From: Prostheceraeus crozeri
Lineage: Eukaryota > Platyhelminthes > Polycladida > Euryleptidae
Length of the DNA stretch: 64,000 nt
Assembly (NCBI GenBank): GCA_907163375.1
Contig: CAJQUW010011034.1
Coordinates: 169,501 to 233,500 of the forward strand
Reading direction: 5' to 3'
In this document: positions 11,592 through 23,601 of the stretch, in pieces
Layout of the letters: every line of letters starts with the position of its first letter
Position numbering within the stretch: position 1 is the stretch's first letter
Position numbers and translations under genes: made by a program
Notes under the pieces: model-generated
The model's database searches: none
The model's input: the letters and a program-made list of their open reading frames with translations, nothing else
What the model was told of the DNA's origin: nothing

Positions 11592-12468
11592 CAGTAGCGG
11601 TTCTTAGAAGCTAATATTTTGTGGCCCTACCCTTATTGTCAATGACATTACCAATTCGTCTAGGCATTGATTCGATGATATCGTTGATTTTTGACTGATC
11701 TAACTTTCTCCACTCTCTTTTTAACAGTGACGTAAGTTGTGATACGCCATCTGTAGGCAGCAGTGAACGACGAACGTTACGTTTTAGAATACTCCATACA
11801 TTTTCTATGGGATTCAGATCAGGAGAACGAGCTGGCCAAGATAATGTCCTAAGCCCTAATTGAGACTTGCATAAGTTGACTCTACTACTCCTGTGACACG
11901 TAGCATTATCATCCATAAATAACCAAGTCGATGGATCACCAAGTTGATCTGTCATTTGGCCAATGTTCATTCGTAAAACATTCACATAGCGTTCAGAATT
12001 CATGGTTCCTTGCTGTAGGTGAAGTTCAGAGCGGCCATTGGTCCAAATGCCAGCCCAAATCAGTAGAGTCGCACCACCTTGTACCCGGGGACGATGTAAA
12101 TGTCTCGGAATTTCCTGATCAGATTTTATCCATAATCTCAATCGACCATCACTATCCTTCAGACGGACTGATGCCTCATCAGACCAGACAACCCGATCCC
12201 ATTGATTTCGCCAGTGACAATGACTCATTGCCCATCTGAGACGTCTTTTTTGTATGCTGATCTGATAATTCGATCTGAGAGGGCCTCTTACAGCTCTTGA
12301 AATTCGACTCAATAAGTCTTCTACGAATAGTGGACTTAGAAATAGACGAGTCTAGTGCAGCCATCTCAGTTAACGAGAGACTTGGATCAACTTTAACAAA
12401 TCTCAAAATTAGGCGGTCTCTACGTTTGGATGTTTTGCGTGGACGGCCAGAGCCCTCTTTACGACAGA
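11592..12468 (-). pseudogene. Tc1 family transposase, 5'-truncated and frameshifted
   Basis: On the minus strand the remnant starts near 12468 with SGRPRKTSKRRD, the GRPR motif that follows the DNA-binding helices. The first helix-turn-helix and the left terminal repeat are missing. The frame continues as ILRFVKVDPSLSLTEMAA and STIRRRLIE, then shifts by one base at about 12300. The next frame (12312-11611) carries the catalytic domain: VVWSDEAS, FMDDNATCH and SPDLNPIENVW supply D, D and E with 34 residues between the last two (DD34E). It ends in KGRATKY at a TAG at 11611. A possible right terminal repeat CAGTAGCGGTTCTTAGAAG follows (about 11592-11610). It is a different Tc1 lineage from the copy at 6685-8096 and has no equivalent intron. 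Confidence 0.9.
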
Positions 12469-12470
12469 GT

Positions 12471-12520
12471 TAATCTCTCGTTATTGCGATCTCGTTATAC
12501 AATGCGATCTCGTTATTGTT
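12471..12520 (+). repeat. Short tandem repeat (CGATCTCGTTAT-like, three units)
   Basis: Three consecutive units of about 16-18 bp share CTCGTTAT(T/A). They abut the broken 5' end of the minus-strand Tc1 remnant, so they may mark the truncation junction. Confidence 0.5.
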
Positions 12521-13030
12521 TCATTTGTGCTTTGTATTGTTTTCAACCGGTAAGAGATAGATTTCTAGCTGAAAGCAATCAGGAGTGCTGCCAACACCAC
12601 CGCAACGAAGTCAGGAAGCTATGGAACATGAAGTCCAGTTAATCACATGTAGCAGTTACATTATTGTTGATGAATAATGGTGCTATACTGGCTCTGATTG
12701 ACCGATTTTCTTTATTTTTGTTTTGCTTGATAGCTTTTGGCTTGTAGAACAACATATTACATAACAAAGGAAACAAATGTAATTTTATAAGAGTGAGGTA
12801 TGATTTTGTGTAACATTGCTAAATGAAGATCAAATTATCTACTACTTTTCTATCTATAACAGGAAAACAACTCAATATTCATGCTTGAAATTTCCAACAA
12901 TGATATTAGTAAGCACAACTGACATATCTTCCAAATTTCAGAGAAATTCGTTCAAGTTTGGCGGAGTTAGACAAAATTGAAGTTAAGGCGATGTTTAAGG
13001 GTGATCCATTTTTTATGAAACAATCTGTAT
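12521..13030. other. Intergenic DNA, nothing recognised
   Basis: No feature is supported here apart from chance open frames. Confidence 0.5.
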
Positions 13031-13396
13031 ATTTCGTGTGACATTTCAGAGGTTGCAAGATAACTCTGGACATCAGATCTTTTGAATGAGGAAATCGACA
13101 ACCCCTATGCAAAGAAAGGAAAGTTTGGCACCCCTACTCATCACCAGACGTTGACTCAAGTACTCCATTCAACCAACAGGGACGAAGCGTTCAGCACTCA
13201 TGTCTGAAACCATATTTCGTGTGATATTTCAGAGGTTGCAAGATAACTCTGGACATCAGAACTTGTGAATGAGGAAATCGACAACTCCATTATACAAAGG
13301 AGAGTTTTTACGCTCCGACTCATCACCAGACGTTAAATCGCTACTCAGCTACTACATTCAAACAATGGAGTCATCACTGTTGCCTGAAACTATAGT
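13031..13396 (+). repeat. 183-bp tandem duplication (two units)
   Basis: Unit 1 starts at 13031 and unit 2 at 13214, both with ATTTCGTGTGA(C/T)ATTTCAG followed by AGGTTGCAAGATAACTCTGG. Similarity runs through GAGGAAATCGACAAC and CATCACCAGACGTT to the end of each unit, where CTGAAAC(C/T)AT leads to the next start. Divergence is moderate, with small indels. No coding potential or known satellite is recognised. Confidence 0.8.
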
Positions 13397-15436
13397 TTGT
13401 GTTTTCTTTCTGTAGAGTTTGCTTCTAACTGCCAAAATTTCTACACTGAAATTTGAATTTTTCGAAATTTCAAGAATAAGTGCGATCAGCTGATAGAGAA
13501 CTTACTTCATTTCAACAGGCAATTTTACCTGTATGATTGTCCTGCTGTCGATTTCCGGTGTTTCCACATTTTTCAGCCAAATCGTTCTACAGGAACTATT
13601 TTTTTAGAATTGGCACTGCAGCGATGTGCCCCAATATAGTCATTTTCATCGAAAATATCATGAAAAATTTATATGGAAATACTTATAAAAGTAGGTTGTA
13701 TATGCGGAAATCGACACAGTTGTCAATTTCCTTAAGTTGTAGACCTCCGTATTCAGATACTGTAAGAGTTGTCGATTTCCGCACTTACAAAGGCATATGT
13801 AATCAAATTACGTTGAGGAATATAAGTGCTTCTTGATCGACTAGAGCCCTTCATTTACTTAACCTTTTATTCTCTTCTGATTATGTCGTGATCTAAAGAT
13901 TTTATAAATGTTTTACAAATATGATTGTAATTCTAAATTATACCGTATATATTGATATATTTGAAAGCTTTAATTATCAGTCTATCCCATCACGTTGCTT
14001 GTGTGTAGGCGAAAATTTGATGGCCAGAAAAAGAGAGTATCCAACAAATTAGGGTTTTTATTTTTCAAAATAAAGTTGTTTTAAATTGAATTTTGTTTTT
14101 GTACTTGTAAGTGTAGCGCTGTAAGCTTACATCAAAGGCGATTTGTAGATTTCTATAAAGCATATAAAAATTTGACTCTTTGATTTTCAAACCAGAATGC
14201 CTCAAGAAATTTTGTTTAAAGATTAATGGCAATTCATCCCTCACCAGAAAAGTGCTTAGTCAAAAGCAATCTATCATTGCTTCAATCTGTCCTTAAGCAT
14301 TCAGTCTTTGAGCGATTAGCGATTAATCATTTTGTTTAAAAATCAAAAACACACAGATGGTGACTGACTATTACCACTTAATGTGTGCTAATACCGATTC
14401 TCAACGTATTTGAATTGAAAAATATCATGGATATAAATCATTGCTTTGATTAATGGCGAATGGCCTGAACTGATAACAAGTAAGAATTACTAAATTTAAT
14501 TTTCATTCTTCTTGTGCCTTATCAATTTCACATAAGCAATATTTGTCCTTCAGAGTTGTATCAAGTCTATTCGTCAATCTTTATCCCCTTGTCGAATGGA
14601 TGGAAGGATATTTGAGATTGCAAACATCGGCTAAGAAACAGGAAAACTATAGAGTGAGTAATTTAATGATTTTTTGAGAAGATAATCCATGAAACTTTGT
14701 TTGGACAAAATATGGATATTGACATGGGGTTTTGACATAGTGACAATTGGGTTTTCCAATGCCAAATATCGAGGCAATTCCCTACTACCGTTCACTCTTT
14801 CCTACAATTTCTTTGGATTATTTACTATTACAGCAACCCCACCTTCTTCTACTTCTTACATATAGGTCGATTCTCTTCAAAATTGGTTGATCCTAGCTTC
14901 GAAAGCAGCTTTGAAATTTTTTTTAAAGCTGTTATATTGATTATATTGACAATCATCTTATTCAGTTGATAATAGAAGTTTTATAGGCCTATTTATCATT
15001 AAAGTTGCAAACGCAACAAGCGGTAATTGTTTGTGTCCCACGAATTATTGCTTGAATGTGCAATTATTAGCTTCAAACACTATGAAAATTTTTTTTATGA
15101 TAGTCGGTAATATGTAATTAAAGCTGGAATGTATCGGTTACATTGGTAAATCTTGGATAATTGTACAATATTATTTGAAAAATCGAAAAGAACAAGTAAC
15201 GCGTTCGATAAAAAGTAATTTTAGAAGAAACCAACTTTTTTACGACTATGTGGTAATGAATAGTATGTTAAAACTGAGCTTTGCTTGAGTAAAATAATGA
15301 ATAATTTTGATTATCATTTAAATAAATTGATATTGGGTTGTCATAAAAGTTTCAGAAATTTAGATCATTTTGACAATCTAAGAGAAAGTAAATAGGCCTA
15401 CAATTCAACGCAGCAAAGTGCGTCAAGGTGACAAAA
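13397..15436. other. Intergenic DNA with a short inverted repeat
   Basis: No gene is recognised. TGCGGAAATCGACA (13703-13716) and TGTCGATTTCCGCA (13770-13783) form perfect 14-bp arms with a 53-nt loop. A further TGTCGATTTCC is at 13546-13556. The core 11-mer is shared with the tandem duplication just upstream. Confidence 0.55.
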
Positions 15437-15453
15437 TTAACGGTTGGATTATG

Positions 15454-15476
15454 TTTGGGGTGTTTTAGACACCCCA
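15454..15476. repeat. piggyBac subterminal palindrome, left outer copy
   Basis: TTGGGGTGTTTT followed by AGACACCCCAA forms a near-perfect palindrome only 13 bp inside the left element end. Two other copies occur in the same element. It could be a transposase-binding or end-bridging site, or form a small cruciform; this is inference. Confidence 0.8.
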
Positions 15477-15620
15477 AGAGATTTCAAATGAAAAAAAATT
15501 GAGATCACACTATCGCACAAGAAATTCCTTTTATGACTTTTAATTTTATGTCGTATAGAGCATTAAACAGGAATATGAAACTCATACACTGCTTTGTACA
15601 GGATCAGGCACGCAATCATA

Positions 15621-15654
15621 GTTAGATTATGTTTGGGGTGTTTGAGACACCCCA
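15621..15654. repeat. piggyBac subterminal palindrome, left inner copy
   Basis: This unit repeats most of the left terminus: GTTAGATTATGTTTGGGG leads into TGTTTGAGACACCCCA. It sits about 180 bp inside the first copy and looks like a duplicated terminal module. Confidence 0.8.
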
Positions 15655-15917
15655 TACAATTTGTGCATCATTTGACTGCTATTATGTTGAAATTCAGCTG
15701 TCGAGATTGAAGCTGGTTCAGCTATCTACAATCTCAGACATCTGTCGACGAACGGCGCAGTTTGTGACAATATCTATGTAAAGCATTCGCGATTCATGAA
15801 TGCTGACTAAGTGAATAGGCGCTGTCTATGACCCTGTTGTTGCGTGAGAATGCGCTCGGAACTAAATATTGATTCGAAGCTATCATCTTTCTCTCACATT
15901 CATCGAGAAAATGGTAA

Positions 15918-17705
15918 GCGCGTCGACCTCGTCGGAAAGCTGCTGCTGAAGCATTACGCCAGCTCAATCTTTTAGAAGATGAAGAAATTGATTTAAGTGT
16001 TTTGCCTGATGAGATTTGAATGATGGACCATCCATTCACGGTGACAGTGGTGTAGGACAGAGCACACACGTAGGCCTAGATCAAGACGACGATTATCTCA
16101 TAGAACTGCCTGAAGAAAGTCTTATTCCTCTGGATACCGATGACAGTGATGATAGTGACAGCGAAAATTCTACTCCGGAAAATTTAATCTCACCTTCGGG
16201 TAGACACTGGAATGTGATTCCATCTAATATCCAACATCATGGTAGAGCACCGGTCAGGAACGTTCTTCGCACACGACCGGGTGTGATTCCGGGTGTGAAT
16301 CCGTCGTCAAATAAGGACTCATTTCTTCTGTTCATGAATTCTATTATTGATGACGCTGTACGATTCACCAACTTAGAGGCAAGAAGAAGAATATCTGAAT
16401 ATAATCGAAATCATCAAATTGGCAAAGCGTGGAATAAGATCGATAGAGATGAAATGGAGGCTTTTATTGGACTCCATGTGATTGGTGGTGCTCTTAAATC
16501 AAATTATCGGAATACACTTTCATTGTGGTCCGAGAGAGACGGTCAACCTGTCTTCAGAGCAGCAATGTCTCGAGAACGGTATTTATTCATAAAGAGATTC
16601 TTCAGATTTGATGACAGAACCCGACGCGATTCAAACGACCCTCTGTCTCCAGTCCGGGATGTATGGAAAACGTTTGTTGAGAAACTCCAGCAATTCTACG
16701 TCCCTCATGAGAATCTTACGATCGATGAGCAGTTGCTAGAGTTTCATGGAAGAGTGAAATTTCGAGTTTACATGAAATCCAAACCAGCCAAATATGGGAT
16801 CAAAATTGTATGGCTGTGCGATGCAAAGACTTCATATGCACTAAATGCAGTACCGTATATCGGAGAAAGCACATTATCTGCCAGTGAAAAGAATGGAATG
16901 TATATTCCAGAAGCGACTACAATGAAAATTCTTCAACCCTTCCTCGGAAAAGGTTATAATGTGAGTGCAGATAACTGGTTTACCAGCTCATCACTTGCCG
17001 AAAGGATGTTACTAAAGAGAACAACACTAGTGGGAACTGTCCGCTCTAACAATAGAGATTTGCCAGCCAAAGCACAGTCTACGAATGGACGGACGAAGAA
17101 ATCTTCTGAATTTTTTGCTTCGGGGGACCAAGTCCTTGTTTCGTACTGGGATAAGGGGACGAAGCCAGTGATATTGCTTTCGTCGATGCATGCTGATGCT
17201 CAGACAGATGAGTTGGGTTTCCCCGAAATCATTCAGCATTACAATCAAACCAAGTCTGGCGTCGATTCTATGGACCGAATGCTAAAATATTACACTATCA
17301 AAAGAAAATGTTGCCGCTGGACCTACGGATTTTTTTGCAATATGGTTGACGTTGCCTTATTGAATGCCTCAGTTATTATGAGGCCAGAAACCCAATCACG
17401 AGAGAGTACACTATTTCGATTCAATTTCTTGATGGATGTCGGATGAGTTAGTTGATCGTCATATCAAGAATCGCTTGTCGAGCAATCGCAATTCAAAATC
17501 TGCAAAACTTGCTATGAATCTTCTGGGATACAAGTTTGAATCAAGCATCACAGCGGGAATTCCATCAAGCCGTAGTGGCCGCTGCAAAGAATGCACACGC
17601 GACAAGGATAGGAAAACAACCCAAAAATGTTCGATATGTAACTCTTTCGTGTGTTCAACACATTCTCAAAAGGTTGTGCATTGTTCAGACTGTTCTGGCA
17701 AATGA
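15918..17705 (+). pseudogene. piggyBac transposase with two frame breaks
   Basis: The transposase excises and inserts the element at TTAA. An N-terminal open piece (15918-16019, RRKAAAEALRQLNLLEDEE) and the main frame (16016-17446, 476 codons) overlap in different frames, so the true start is uncertain. The main frame has an acidic N-terminal stretch (DTDDSDDSDSE), then the DDE_Tnp_1_7-type core. The three family aspartates are present: LTIDEQL (residue 237), SADNWFT (residue 319) and SGVDSMDRM (residue 417), followed by KRKCCRWTYGFF. A one-base shift at 17436-17446 moves the C-terminal part into another frame (17436-17705). That part ends in a cysteine-rich zinc-binding domain (CKEC, CSIC, CSTHS, CSDC), the usual piggyBac C-terminus. 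The catalytic set is intact; the frame breaks make this copy unlikely to be active. Confidence 0.92.
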
Positions 17706-18027
17706 TCATTATACTGCAAAATGTGTGTTGAAACTCCCTGAATAGTGAATGACATACTCGTAAACAGCCCCAATTTTCGAAAAATTTCAAACGTGTCTGT
17801 TGATTGTGCATATGATTTTTGCTGAAAAAATCAGATTGGCCTATTGAATGTAATTTTAGAGTAACTAGGGCCAGAGAATTATGTTGTGAAAGCTGTAGAT
17901 GATGTGTAATGAAAATTCGTTCGTTTTATCTCGCGCTTTATCAGTAATATTTTCTTGGGAGAGTTGCTAGAAACTAATTACAAGTTGTGGGAAACAAATT
18001 TCTAAGAAATTTTGAATAATTTCTTGA

Positions 18028-18048
18028 TGGGGTGTCTGAGACACCCCA
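18028..18048. repeat. piggyBac subterminal palindrome, right copy
   Basis: TGGGGTGTCT, one G, then AGACACCCCA: perfect 10-bp arms around a single centre base. It lies about 41 bp inside the right element end, in inverted orientation to the left copies. Confidence 0.85.
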
Positions 18049-18093
18049 AACGTAAACCAACTGATTTTAATCTCGACGTAACCCAACCGTTAA

Positions 18094-20140
18094 AAAACAA
18101 GCTAACGACTAGTTCATTTTTTAAAAGGTGCAAAATATGATTTAAGAGAAACTTATGATATCCTAAAATGTCTAAAAATTCAAAAATACTTACAGCAAGG
18201 ACAAACAACGATTCTCCTCTCCTAATGTGGAATGAATGGGCGAGTAAGTCGCTCTGTTCAAAATTATGTTTATCATTTATATATTGAAACGATTCTATTT
18301 AACAGTCTGCCCATTCAGATGATAAGAGGAAGATCTGTTTCCAATCAAAATATCAGATCTAGCTAACACAGCGGGATTACGGTATCTAAAATCTACCAGG
18401 TGCGTAAGAGAATTAATATTATTTCTTTAAGCTAAAACGTGAAATAAAATTCTACAAAATATGCATACAAATTATTTGACTATTTTTAATGAGGTCATCA
18501 ACGGGAACTTGGTCAAGCCAGAAGATTATTTTCAACACATAATCTATAGTTCATAATTAATGCAGTGTGAGAATGAAATACTATAAAAAACACTGTTGGC
18601 GATTTTCAATTTTTATTAGAATTTAAAATTTAAATGATTCAAACATTGGCTAGGTGCAATAATTTCTGACACATCTCCCAACTGACATCGACCTTCAAGT
18701 AGTCGATATCTGGCAACTTTGTAAGAACACAGACATTAGTTCAATTATTTCATTGTCATTTCTCAGGAAGCTTTTCACTACCGTTCATTTTGTAGATCAC
18801 CTGTCCTCTCAATTTTCAACAACTCTCTTTGTTCATCGCTATCCTCAGCACAAGTCTCACGAAGTGTGGATTGTTTCTCAGCGAAGTTTAAGCCAGGCGT
18901 CTCTTGCATCCGTTGTCGCCGCTATTCCGTGGGAGATTTCTCCCCTCATGAGGTGAATTCCACGCCTGACCAGCTACGTGTGAGTCGTCAGTATCTGTTA
19001 TGTATGTTGAGGCTGCATTGTTGTGTTGATCTGCCTGCAGAATTGAGCAATTTGGCATTGAGTCGATTTCTTTTCATAATTTTCAATGAATTTGAAATTC
19101 ATGAGAGAACTCGTAATTCAATGCCATAAGTACAATAATAGCGCAGTGGTAATACAAAATGACCGGAAATAATTGCCCCTTACATCATTTCTCCGCATTA
19201 ACGTTGGACTTACAGTTTCAGCCCCATCCATAGTTGATGATTTAAGAAATTCGAATGAAAGACTTAAGTTCATCGAGAAATTTGACCACAAAAACGCTAT
19301 AAGCCTGATTGCATTTTTACTTTCCCCGTCTTCCCTGAGGAGCTGACACATTTCAATATTCGTAGCCACATCTGATTGCATACCTTACAATCTAAGCTAA
19401 TTATTTTACATGTGATGAAGGTTCACGATATGAACCATGAAGAGTCCGAAGAGCAACAAATGAAATGTAGTGATTTAGAGTCACTGATTTATACTGAAAG
19501 TTTTATTATTTACCTGATAAGTCGGCTTCCCTATCACATCTATGATTATCATGGATGGATAGCACCAACTCTACATAAATCAAAGGGTATGATTCATAGT
19601 ATGTTTGCATAAATTTCGATGAACATCTAATATATACATACTTCAAAATCTATTTTTGTAAAATAAAAATACAATAAAAAACACTAACTTATAATGTTAA
19701 ATTAATATATACACAAGGACTTGAAACAGCAATATTAAATTAATAAACAAAACAATACTTGCCTCTTATCTAGTTATAATAACCAAATTTTAATGTGCCA
19801 TTATCCTTTAATTGGTGTAGCGTGCTTACACATCTATCTACTAATTAAAATGTTATAAGGTTATAAGTAGTATTTTATCTTCAGATTTTGTGCTTAATTT
19901 TAAGACTCACGGCTGCCCTTGTTCTGTCAGAGAATGGTCTCATCAATCGTTTAGATTCAGTCTTTTCCTTTACGGCTTATCAGTTCATCTTGCTCATATT
20001 TTTTACTATTGTCTTTCTTTATCTTCTTCAATCTTTGAGGTGAGGCTCTCGTATGGATAGTGCATCTTAATGTAATTTGTAAAACAACTGACTCGGTAGA
20101 TATACCGATTCGAAAATGTTCACTGAGTATTTGTGTAAAA
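18094..20140. other. Intergenic DNA, nothing recognised
   Basis: AT-rich sequence. The small open frames at 18753-19129 and 19376-19612 have no known domain, biased composition or supportable splice signals. Confidence 0.45.
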
Positions 20141-20366
20141 AGTAAAAGCAATCCCCTTTCAATTCTGGCTGATTCTCTATTTAACTTAGATGATACAAAA
20201 TTGGACCGTGCTTCGGCGTCATGCGCCTTCAACAGGCGATGTAGCCTACATGTATAGGCAAAAATCGACCGTTGAAGGCGCAGGGCGTCGAAGTACCGTC
20301 AAGTTTTGTATCATCTAACTTAAACAGAGAATCGACCCAAGTTCAAAGGGGAGCTGCTTTTGCTAT
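20141..20366. repeat. Foldback (MITE-like) element with about 95-bp arms
   Basis: The left arm (about 20141-20235) and right arm (about 20267-20363) are imperfect inverted copies. Matching blocks include GATTCTCTATTTAACTTAGA with its complement, TGATACAAAA(T/C)T, and TGCGCCTTCAAC next to the loop. The loop is about 30 nt. No target duplication is obvious and no protein is encoded. The transcript would fold into a long hairpin. A short perfect repeat CGTCGCTA/TAGCGACG follows at about 20379-20408. Confidence 0.75.
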
Positions 20367-22550
20367 GATTATAATCTCCCGTCGCTATGTCAACTAAATC
20401 TAGCGACGAAATCCAATTTGATAACTATTTGCCAAGGTCGAATATTCTGTTTTCCGAGCAGTTTTTCATGTTCATCTGACAACGTGATATATTTGACTGA
20501 TCCAGGGAAATTGAAACTTGAAAGAATTTTTGAAATAATCGTAGCGCTCAAATAAATGCGATCGAAATGTAATTGCCCTGACCAAGCTCATGTTGAGAAC
20601 TTATAAAAGGCCATATATTTATTGAGGTATTCGAGATTGTATGCTGTAGTATTCATCTTCTCGTTCTAGCTTAATAAAAAGAACATCAGTGTTCACATTT
20701 GACAGATCTCAGATATATAGCGCAATCTCGTCGTTCAAGCTGTACTTCCGATTTGAAACAGATCTATTCTCTTATAGACACCTTACTTTGATAAACACAG
20801 ACATAAAGACCTACTCTTGAAATTTGGGTTGTATTCAGCAAAACAATTTTTAAGTTCAGTTTCTTCTAACCGAATCATCAGAATTTCTTTTTTTTACCGA
20901 TTTTGACTTACACCGGCTTGGACTAAAGCCAATTTTGACTAACCCAACTTTTGACTTTGTGGAAGCTGTACAGTTTTACTGTGCTGGGTCCCGCTCAGGT
21001 GGGTTTGAATGTTTAGGAATTGGGGCCAAAACACAAGTCCTGTATTTGATTTCCTGTTGATGACTTCTTAGGTCGTACAGGAAACGCAAAACCAGTCATT
21101 TTAAGGACTCTCTTCATTTTGCTTTCAGTATATATTTCATTATTCGTTTGCATTCATTTTTTTGCAGCTCAATCAATTATTTTATATAAGTTTCTTGCGA
21201 AATTTTTTGACTTATGCTTAATAATTTTTATTTCTTTGTGCTGTTTATTTCCTTTTTTATTTATTTGCTCAATTTTTTTCTTTTGTGACAATTTCAATAT
21301 TCCATTACAATCATATTTCACTAATAATTTTCAGCAGTTGTTTTGTATATATTGTATGTTTATATTGTATGTATTGTATGTTTTGTATTTCAGAATGTAT
21401 TGTATTTTTTAAATTGTTGGTACGATTTACACTTTCATATTTAAATGATTTTTAATGATTTTCTTAATTCAGATAATCTCCTTTCCCATCTGCAGTGAAA
21501 TAGGTAATCGATAGTATCTTCCATCGTGTATAGATTAAGCTTGTCATAATTGTTTGCGAGTGAATACTAAATAGGATGGTGTACAGACCGGTCCTCTTGA
21601 GAGGTAGACTAAATTTTATGAATAGCTAGTCAGCAACTGGTCCATTCATAACAAGTCTATGTAGTTCCTTATCTCATCTTCTTCATGGAGTAATTCCAGG
21701 TGAGACGCTGTAGGTCATTTCTAGCACGTCTAGTGCCTATACTGTAATTTCACATGTATTTTATTTTCTTCAAACTTCATTACAGATTTATTATTTTGTA
21801 AAGTATAGGCTCAATCTTAGTTGATTTTATGTAGCAAACTGAGATTCCTAGAGGATGATGATTTTCATTTAAATATAATCAGAATGAGATGACTGTTAAG
21901 TAGAGTCTCTTCACAAGGACCGTAATCACATTTCTGACAGAGCAACTAATTTCCTTGTCAATTCACTTCACATGAAGAGATGAGACCAGTTGCTACAAAT
22001 ATGGCTTCATACTTTTGAGAATAAGCTTTATGGCCAATTCTGTTATAAACCTGGTCCTAAAACCTTGTTTTGAAACATGTTTTAAGTCGAGCTTTCAAAC
22101 ATGATTTTTATAGCCGCAGTTTAAGAATGCATCAAAACAGAGAATCTAATCAGAGTTTCAAACATGCTTTTAAACTATAATTGAGATCCCGGTAATTGAT
22201 GAACATAATACAAAAGCAGACTGGCACTTTGGTTTATAGTTCAAAGCCAGAGCAGGATATTGTTAGTGAACCACGGAAATTTATGTTCATACATTGACCC
22301 GCCTTGAGGGACACTTAATTGGTCACTGATCATCATTATTGATCATCACTGATCATTTTATTCGTTTTTGAATTCAGTTACGGCCCTCTTTCGTTGCATT
22401 GATTGATTTCCACTATTCCATTCGACAGTGATTGACATAGTCGAACTCATGAAAAAATGTCATTTCACATGATTTTGTCTCTTCTCAAACTTTTCCGATA
22501 AGTTTAGCTTCTCCACTAATTTTCATCTGCCCTAATTCTTGGCAATGTCT
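20367..22550. other. Intergenic DNA, partly T-rich
   Basis: No gene is recognised. Around 21120-21415 the plus strand is very T-rich and translates into a hydrophobic low-complexity frame that I regard as non-coding. Confidence 0.5.
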
Positions 22551-22551
22551 C

Positions 22552-22905
22552 TCAAATGCCTTCATCATGCGAAAAATTTAATCTGACCAGGAACTCGTCA
22601 ATGTTTTTGCCTGAAATGAAAGAGACCCAGCAAGTGATTTTAATCATGAGAATCTGTTTCGGTTTCCATATCCCTCCAAGTCGGAACGAAAGGCCGACAT
22701 GCAACATGATTAGCTGTCTGAGAATTTGAGTTGGGAAGAAGCCTTTGAAAGAGTAATCCTCGCTGTCGGTGATGGATGCCCGCGCGCAGGAATTCCAGAA
22801 ATGCTGCGAATACCAGGTTGTGTTGGCGAGTGACTCTGCCGACAGTTGGAAGACTGGAACGCACAACACTTCTATTTGCTCATGAGCCGCAGCTGGCAGA
22901 TTCAT
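22552..22905 (-). pseudogene. Possible degenerate transposase fragment (Harbinger-like?)
   Basis: Two overlapping minus-strand frames (22905-22552 and 22864-22640) share a stretch reading HNLVFAAFLEFLRAGIHHRQ then, after a shift, LPTQILRQLIMLHV. The pattern of an FLxFLxxG motif followed by a helix-turn-helix-like SQT...NHV segment recalls the N-terminal region of Harbinger/HARBI1 transposases. The match is weak and no catalytic residues are seen. It could also be unrelated coding debris or chance. Confidence 0.22.
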
Positions 22906-23600
22906 CTGATGATCAAGATTAGATCAAATACCAACGGGAGCTAGATTCACAAGAAAAATTTAATGTGCACAACTTCATCACATGCTGTCCTAAAAGTATG
23001 TAAATGTATTAATAAAGTTTTCATTGATGCATAAATTTTTGAACAATTTTTGCAGTTCTATATTTGATTCAATACATTTTCTTGATGGATCGGTCAATTT
23101 CGGTCGTTTAGGCTGCAGCCGAACTGCGGTTTCGGTTTTTTATGCTCATTTTACTTATAAACGTATGCATTATAGTTAATGCTGTTTTGTGACAATTTTT
23201 GACGCATTATTATGTGCTGCACATTGTTCTTACATAGGGTCTATGTGGCACCTCATGAGCATGTACATACTGTGCTATGTATAAAACAGTGAAATTAACC
23301 TACAGAAGTAACAAATCTGTGCGTATGAGAGAGTGGTCAGGAAAGTCATTTTCTGGGGAACGCAGTAGGCTTCGAGTCGCATAATTCTATCTGCTAACTT
23401 TATAAACAGATTTATCCAAGCCTTGTCTTTAAGCTTATAGTCACGCATGGAAAGTTTGATGCAAAATATTTTGAAGTAAAAAATATTTTGCATGAACACT
23501 GATCACTTTATAGCTCTCATCGTATGGGTATGTCACGCAGACAAAGCTATTGAAGAATCCATTTGATTGTCATATTTTACTTTACAGAATCATTTTATAT
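22906..23600. other. Intergenic DNA, nothing recognised
   Basis: No feature supported. Confidence 0.5.
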
Positions 23601-23601
23601 T

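Larger units (their letters stand above)
15437..18093 (+). mobile_element. piggyBac-family DNA transposon, near complete
   Basis: The element (15441-18089, 2649 bp) lies between TTAA tetranucleotides at 15437-15440 and 18090-18093, the hallmark piggyBac target site. Its terminal inverted repeats are CGGTTGGATTATGT on the left and CGGTTGGGTTACGT on the right (opposite strand). Subterminal units GTT(G/A)G(A/T)TTA(T/C)GTTTGGGGTGT, each running into a GGGGTGT...ACACCCC palindrome, occur at 15443-15476, 15621-15654 and, inverted, 18028-18061. The interior holds one transposase gene with two frame breaks. The clean TTAA sites and long open frame suggest moderate age. Confidence 0.93.

Noticed and set aside
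21119-21412. Hydrophobic 97-codon frame resembling a membrane protein
   Set aside because: It is a by-product of a T-rich tract and has strong single-base bias with no family motif.
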